DNA of 64,000 bases, from NCBI GenBank assembly GCA_903926205.1, contig CAIYID010000060.1, positions 72,242 to 136,241 on the forward strand, in the 5' to 3' direction. The translations under genes were made by a program, and so were the position numbers. Shown one piece after another: positions 61,062 to 64,000 of the stretch. The notes below the pieces were generated by a model. It was not told the origin of the DNA, made no database searches, and saw nothing but the letters and a program-made list of their open reading frames with translations. Origin of the DNA: an uncultured Bdellovibrionales bacterium (GTDB lineage: Bacteria; Bdellovibrionota; Bdellovibrionia; Bdellovibrionales; Bdellovibrionaceae). Position 1 is the first letter of the stretch; every line of letters starts with the position of its first letter.

Positions 61062-61787
61062 TCACGACTCTTTAAAGAAATTGCGTTTAGTAATATTTAG
61101 AAAATCGCTGGAAAAAGTATTCATTGCGACTTCTTCTTTGCGAATGTGGGCGACAAAATTATTGTAGAGCACCACCGCCGGAATCGCGGCCGCCAAACCA
61201 ATCGCGGTGGCTATCAGAGCTTCAGAAATCCCAGGCGCCACCACCGCTAAACTCGCAGAGCCCATGGCTCCAATTTTGTGAAAGGATCCCATGATTCCCC
61301 AAACGGTTCCAAAGAGTCCAATAAATGGACCAGTACTTCCCGTGGTTGCAAGAAGAGTCAACCGGGACTCCATTGCGGCCATTTCGATATCAATGGCTTT
61401 ACGCAAAGTTCGCTCAAGGTTATCAATCCCGCTCAATTGAACAATGGATTGTTCTTTGTTTTGTGAAGAATCAGCGAGTTTTTGCATTTCCAAATATCCC
61501 GCTTTGAAAACTCGAGCAATGCTGCTACTGCGATATTCATCCAAACTTTCAAAAAGTGAATCCAAAGAAGTGGCCTTCCAAAAACGACTGAGAAAGCGAT
61601 TATTGGCTCCGTTGAGAGTGCGAAACTGTTTGAATTTTGCGATGCCAACAGCCCAGCAAAAAATCGAAAGCCCGACCAAAATCGCCAGAGTCACCTGGAC
61701 GACAATGCTTGCGTGAGCAATGGCATCAAATGCGTTAGTGTTAACTCCGACGGAAGTATTGCTTGTGATATTTGATAAATTTGACAT
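61062..61787 (-). CDS. tolQ: Tol-Pal motor protein TolQ (ExbB family)
   Basis: Three-helix proton-channel subunit (241 aa). TM1 lies at about 27-50 (IVVQVTLAILVGLSIFCWAV). The cytoplasmic loop has NLERTLRKAIDIEMAAMESRL. TM2 and TM3 carry the conserved TTGSTGPFIGLFGTVWGIMGSF and SEALIATAIGLAAAIPAVVLYN stretches. ATG at 61787. The upstream GDPD-like gene ends only 26 bases before it on the same strand. Confidence 0.95.
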   Translation of the reverse strand: MSNLSNITSNTSVGVNTNAFDAIAHASIVVQVTLAILVGLSIFCWAVGIAKFKQFRTLNGANNRFLSRFWKATSLDSLFESLDEYRSSSIARVFKAGYLEMQKLADSSQNKEQSIVQLSGIDNLERTLRKAIDIEMAAMESRLTLLATTGSTGPFIGLFGTVWGIMGSFHKIGAMGSASLAVVAPGISEALIATAIGLAAAIPAVVLYNNFVAHIRKEEVAMNTFSSDFLNITKRNFFKES

Positions 61788-61813
61788 ATTCGAAAAGGCT
61801 AGTCGGCTTTGAG

Positions 61814-62563
61814 CTAATGAGCAACCGTCAGAGAATGCAACGAGCCGAGAAGACTCATTTCTTTGGTAAAATATCCATCTGCACCAAGACTTTGGGCTTG
61901 CTGCAGCTCATCCTGATTGATGAGGGGCCCCAAAATCAAATATTTTTGCCGCCGATGAACCTCCTGAGCAACAACTTTATTGATCAGAGGAACGGCTCGC
62001 CATTTTAAAGGAGTGATAAACACATCACCCCGAAAAGGGGTGGCCGGAAGCAAACCGCCACTCCAAGGTGCCATTCCGGCGAAGGCATTCAAACGCAATC
62101 GGTCACTTTGACTCGAACCAAAAGGAAGATTGGCTAAACTTTCTTTCGTTGCACGCAAAACCACATCGAAATCGCTTTGCAACAAAATCGGTGTAGAATC
62201 CAAATACACTGGCAAAAATTCCGCCAACTGCCGATCAAGATCTTCCGTGTTGGAATCAATATTCAAAATGATTCGGCGGCCTTTAAGTGCGGTCAGAACC
62301 TCCGCAAGATTCATTTGGCTATCGACCTTATCAACGACCAAGGTTTTGTGACTGTCCTGGTACACTTCAACCCAAATAATATCCTCGGCATGAGTTGAAA
62401 TTTCTTCAGTGAAAGAGCGTGGTACAACAATCCAAGGTGGAGACTGTTTAAAAAAGGCATGATCATATTTTGGGTGAACCTGACCCAAGCCCCAAAAATA
62501 AATAACAGCAAGAGCCATCAAAACAAATACGGTCGTACCTAATATAATACTGATAAGTCGCAT
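61814..62563 (-). CDS. Membrane-anchored GDPD-like TIM-barrel protein, probably not catalytic
   Basis: ATG at 62563 (AGCAGG five bases upstream) gives an N-terminal membrane helix (LISIILGTTVFVLMALAVIYFW). The rest (about 210 aa) follows the strand order of glycerophosphodiester phosphodiesterases: WVEVYQDSHKTLVV, RRIILNIDS, PILLQSD, GDVFITPLKW, YLILGPL and a final SLGADGYFTKE. The N-terminal HRG and Glu-rich metal motifs of active GDPDs are missing, so catalysis is doubtful. It heads the tolQRAB unit by position. Role unknown. Confidence 0.65.
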   Translation of the reverse strand: MRLISIILGTTVFVLMALAVIYFWGLGQVHPKYDHAFFKQSPPWIVVPRSFTEEISTHAEDIIWVEVYQDSHKTLVVDKVDSQMNLAEVLTALKGRRIILNIDSNTEDLDRQLAEFLPVYLDSTPILLQSDFDVVLRATKESLANLPFGSSQSDRLRLNAFAGMAPWSGGLLPATPFRGDVFITPLKWRAVPLINKVVAQEVHRRQKYLILGPLINQDELQQAQSLGADGYFTKEMSLLGSLHSLTVAH

Positions 62564-62623
62564 AAAAACCTGCTCAATAAAGTTTCCCAATTCAACGAGA
62601 ACTGGTATAGGACCAACTAGCAA

Positions 62624-62653
62624 TTGACACAATCTCTATTTTTCTAATATATA
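62624..62653 (+). promoter_or_regulatory. Promoter candidate for the rrf2-sufB unit
   Basis: TTGACA at 62624-62629, an 18-base spacer, then TATATA at 62648-62653 (TAATAT at 62645 is an alternative with 15). This would start transcription near 62660, about 85 bases before the Rrf2 gene. Confidence 0.5.
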
Positions 62654-62684
62654 AGCCAAAAAAAAACGTATTTAATGGACTTTT

Positions 62685-62697
62685 ACGAAGCTTTCGT
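62685..62697. repeat. Small palindrome in the rrf2 leader, possible operator
   Basis: ACGAA-GCT-TTCGT is a 5-3-5 inverted repeat between the promoter candidate and the Rrf2 start codon. It could be an autoregulatory site. It does not match the IscR consensus I know, so this is only a candidate. Confidence 0.3.
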
Positions 62698-62744
62698 TTA
62701 AATCTTTTTAATACTCGCTAGAGAGACATATAGGGTCTACAATT

Positions 62745-63161
62745 ATGCAAAAAGTAAATCGAAAACTTGAATATTCTTTGATGGCGCTCAAACATATGAG
62801 TCAAAAAATGCCTGGAAAGCTCACGACAGCCAAAGAAGTTTCCGAACTGTGTCACTCCCCTTTTGATGCCACCGCAAGAGTCATGCAGTTGATGGCACAG
62901 CGAGGATGGCTCAAATCTGAACAAGGCGCTTTTGGTGGATATCAAATCACGAAAGATCTTTCACGCGTGACCCTGCTCGACTTGCTCAACGTGATTCAGG
63001 GACCAACAAATATTGCCAAATGCATGCATAAAGATGAGCCTTGCGAGATTCAAAGTAGCTGCAATATTATTTCTCCAATTCAGATTTTAAACTCGCGCTT
63101 GAATGATTTCTATAAAAGCTTATCCCTCCGGGATTTGCTCTTTGGAGCGCCCCATGACTGA
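62745..63161 (+). CDS. Rrf2-family iron-sulphur transcription regulator
   Basis: Winged-helix regulator (138 aa) of the IscR/SufR-like Rrf2 family. The DNA-binding half has [11 protein letters not shown] and [15 protein letters not shown], then [11 protein letters not shown], the wing motif. The cluster region holds three cysteines, [15 protein letters not shown], spaced x6 and x5 (IscR uses x5 and x5), which would hold a 2Fe-2S cluster. It overlaps the start of sufB by 8 bases and so probably controls the suf operon in response to iron-sulphur status. Confidence 0.92.
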   Translation: MQKVNRKLEYSLMALKHMSQKMPGKLTTAKEVSELCHSPFDATARVMQLMAQRGWLKSEQGAFGGYQITKDLSRVTLLDLLNVIQGPTNIAKCMHKDEPCEIQSSCNIISPIQILNSRLNDFYKSLSLRDLLFGAPHD

Positions 63162-64000
63162 CTCAAAAAACCTTGGCCAGGGTGATTATAAATACGGGTT
63201 TGTAACAGACATCGAAACAGAAGAAGTTCCCAAAGGGCTCAATGAAGGCATTATTCGCCTTATTTCCCAGAAAAAAAATGAACCCGAATGGATGTTGGAT
63301 TATCGACTCAAGGCTTTTCGCCATTGGCAAACCATGACGGAGCCTCACTGGGCTCATGTCACTTACAATAAAATAGATTTCCAAGATTTGAAGTATTATT
63401 CCGCACCGAAGAATAAGTCTGAAAAAAAATCTTTGGAAGACTTGGACCCCGAACTATTAAAAACTTTTGAAAGACTGGGAATTCCTCTCACAGAACAGAA
63501 ACGTATTTCTGGCGTCGCCGTGGATGTGGTTTTTGATTCTGTGTCGATTGGGCAAACTCACACAGAAGTTTTAGAAAAAGCGGGAGTGATATTTTGCTCC
63601 ATTTCAGAGGCCATTCAAAAGCATCCTGATTTAGTCAAAAAATATTTAGGCTCAGTGGTACCGATTTCAGATAATTTTTATGCCGCTCTCAACGCGGCCG
63701 TCTTCACGGATGGCAGTTTTTGTTATATTCCGAAAGGGGTTCGCTGTCCCATTGATCTTTCCACTTATTTTCGAATCAACGCCTCTGAAACCGGCCAATT
63801 TGAGCGCACTTTATTGATTGCGGACGAGGGAAGCTTTGTTAATTACCTTGAAGGCTGTACAGCTCCTCAAAGGGATGAAAACCAACTTCATGCAGCCGTT
63901 GTGGAATTAATCGCGATGGATCATGCGGAAATTAAATATTCCACTGTGCAGAATTGGTACACCGGCGACAAACAAGGGCGTGGTGGCATTTTCAATTTTG
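63154..64000 (+). CDS. sufB: Fe-S cluster assembly scaffold SufB, 3' end beyond the window
   Basis: The open frame runs from ATG 63154 to the window edge (282 codons seen of an expected 460-480). It has the SufB start region ([17 protein letters not shown]), [16 protein letters not shown], the [12 protein letters not shown] segment, [25 protein letters not shown] and [14 protein letters not shown]. SufB forms the scaffold with SufC and SufD for building iron-sulphur clusters. The start lies inside the 3' end of the Rrf2 gene, so expression is coupled. Confidence 0.96.
   Translation, partial: MTDSKNLGQGDYKYGFVTDIETEEVPKGLNEGIIRLISQKKNEPEWMLDYRLKAFRHWQTMTEPHWAHVTYNKIDFQDLKYYSAPKNKSEKKSLEDLDPELLKTFERLGIPLTEQKRISGVAVDVVFDSVSIGQTHTEVLEKAGVIFCSISEAIQKHPDLVKKYLGSVVPISDNFYAALNAAVFTDGSFCYIPKGVRCPIDLSTYFRINASETGQFERTLLIADEGSFVNYLEGCTAPQRDENQLHAAVVELIAMDHAEIKYSTVQNWYTGDKQGRGGIFNF

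Noticed and set aside
1-64000. tRNA, rRNA, CRISPR array, prophage or complete IS element
   Set aside because: Read through on both strands by eye; no cloverleaf, regular repeat-spacer pattern or transposase other than the RAYT was recognised. A covariance-model scan would be decisive.

Overview
This window looks like chromosomal DNA of a Gram-negative, flagellated bacterium with roughly 40-45% G+C (an eye estimate). The best guess is a member of the Bdellovibrionota. The reasons are the gene content (folate-type TrmFO, a Tol-Pal system in two clusters, a long flagellar basal-body operon with a MotE-like gene and a large TPR protein), lipoproteins whose lipobox reads FQNC, and many secreted or outer-membrane proteins of unknown function. 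That placement is inference. I see no tRNA, rRNA, CRISPR array, prophage or complete insertion sequence. The only mobile-type gene is one REP-associated tyrosine transposase (RAYT).

Layout. 1-10 kb: a 5'-truncated gene, a membrane PAS histidine kinase, a family 2 glycosyltransferase, a small P-loop kinase, two secreted/outer-membrane proteins, tryptophanase, a PilZ protein, a chromate-type transporter and an unusual hendecad-repeat lipoprotein. 10-14.7 kb: a HAMP-type membrane protein, then a tight minus-strand operon pal - DUF4398 lipoprotein - CpoB-like - tsaD - rsmA - smpB. 14.7-25.7 kb: a 1,000-residue metallopeptidase/propeller/barrel protein, the RAYT with structured DNA on both sides, pstS-pstC-pstA-pstB, a secreted protein with a protein-glutaminase-like C-terminus, and an AP2-domain protein. 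25.8-42.2 kb: a minus-strand flagellar cluster read in the order TPR protein, NtrC-like regulator, flgB, flgC, fliE, fliF, fliG, fliH, fliI, fliJ, motE-like, fliK, flgD, TIGR02530-type gene, flgE. A good sigma-54 promoter candidate lies in front of it. 42.4-45.4 kb: a lipoprotein plus mlaE-mlaF-mlaD type lipid transporter. 45.5-57.5 kb: secreted repeat and peptidase proteins, a DUF721/DciA-like gene, trmFO, a yejABE-type peptide importer without its ATPase, an agmatinase-family enzyme, a DksA-like protein lacking most zinc cysteines, and envelope proteins. 57.6-62.6 kb: cyclophilin, then tolB-tolA-tolR-tolQ preceded by a GDPD-like membrane protein. 62.7-64 kb: an Rrf2 regulator overlapping the start of sufB, which runs off the window.

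How it fits together. Two regions encode the trans-envelope Tol-Pal machine (TolQRAB in one place, Pal and a CpoB-like partner 45 kb away). The flagellar block encodes rod, MS ring, switch, export ATPase complex and hook. The Mla-like set would move lipids between membranes, Pst imports phosphate and Yej imports peptides. The points most worth following up are the flagellar NtrC-like regulator, which has lost the GAFTGA loop and the Walker A lysine yet sits behind a sigma-54 promoter candidate; the secreted deamidase-like protein; the AP2-domain protein; the metallopeptidase-propeller-barrel fusion; and two genes (a glycosyltransferase and pstC) whose conserved N-termini can only be reached from a CTG or other non-standard start codon.
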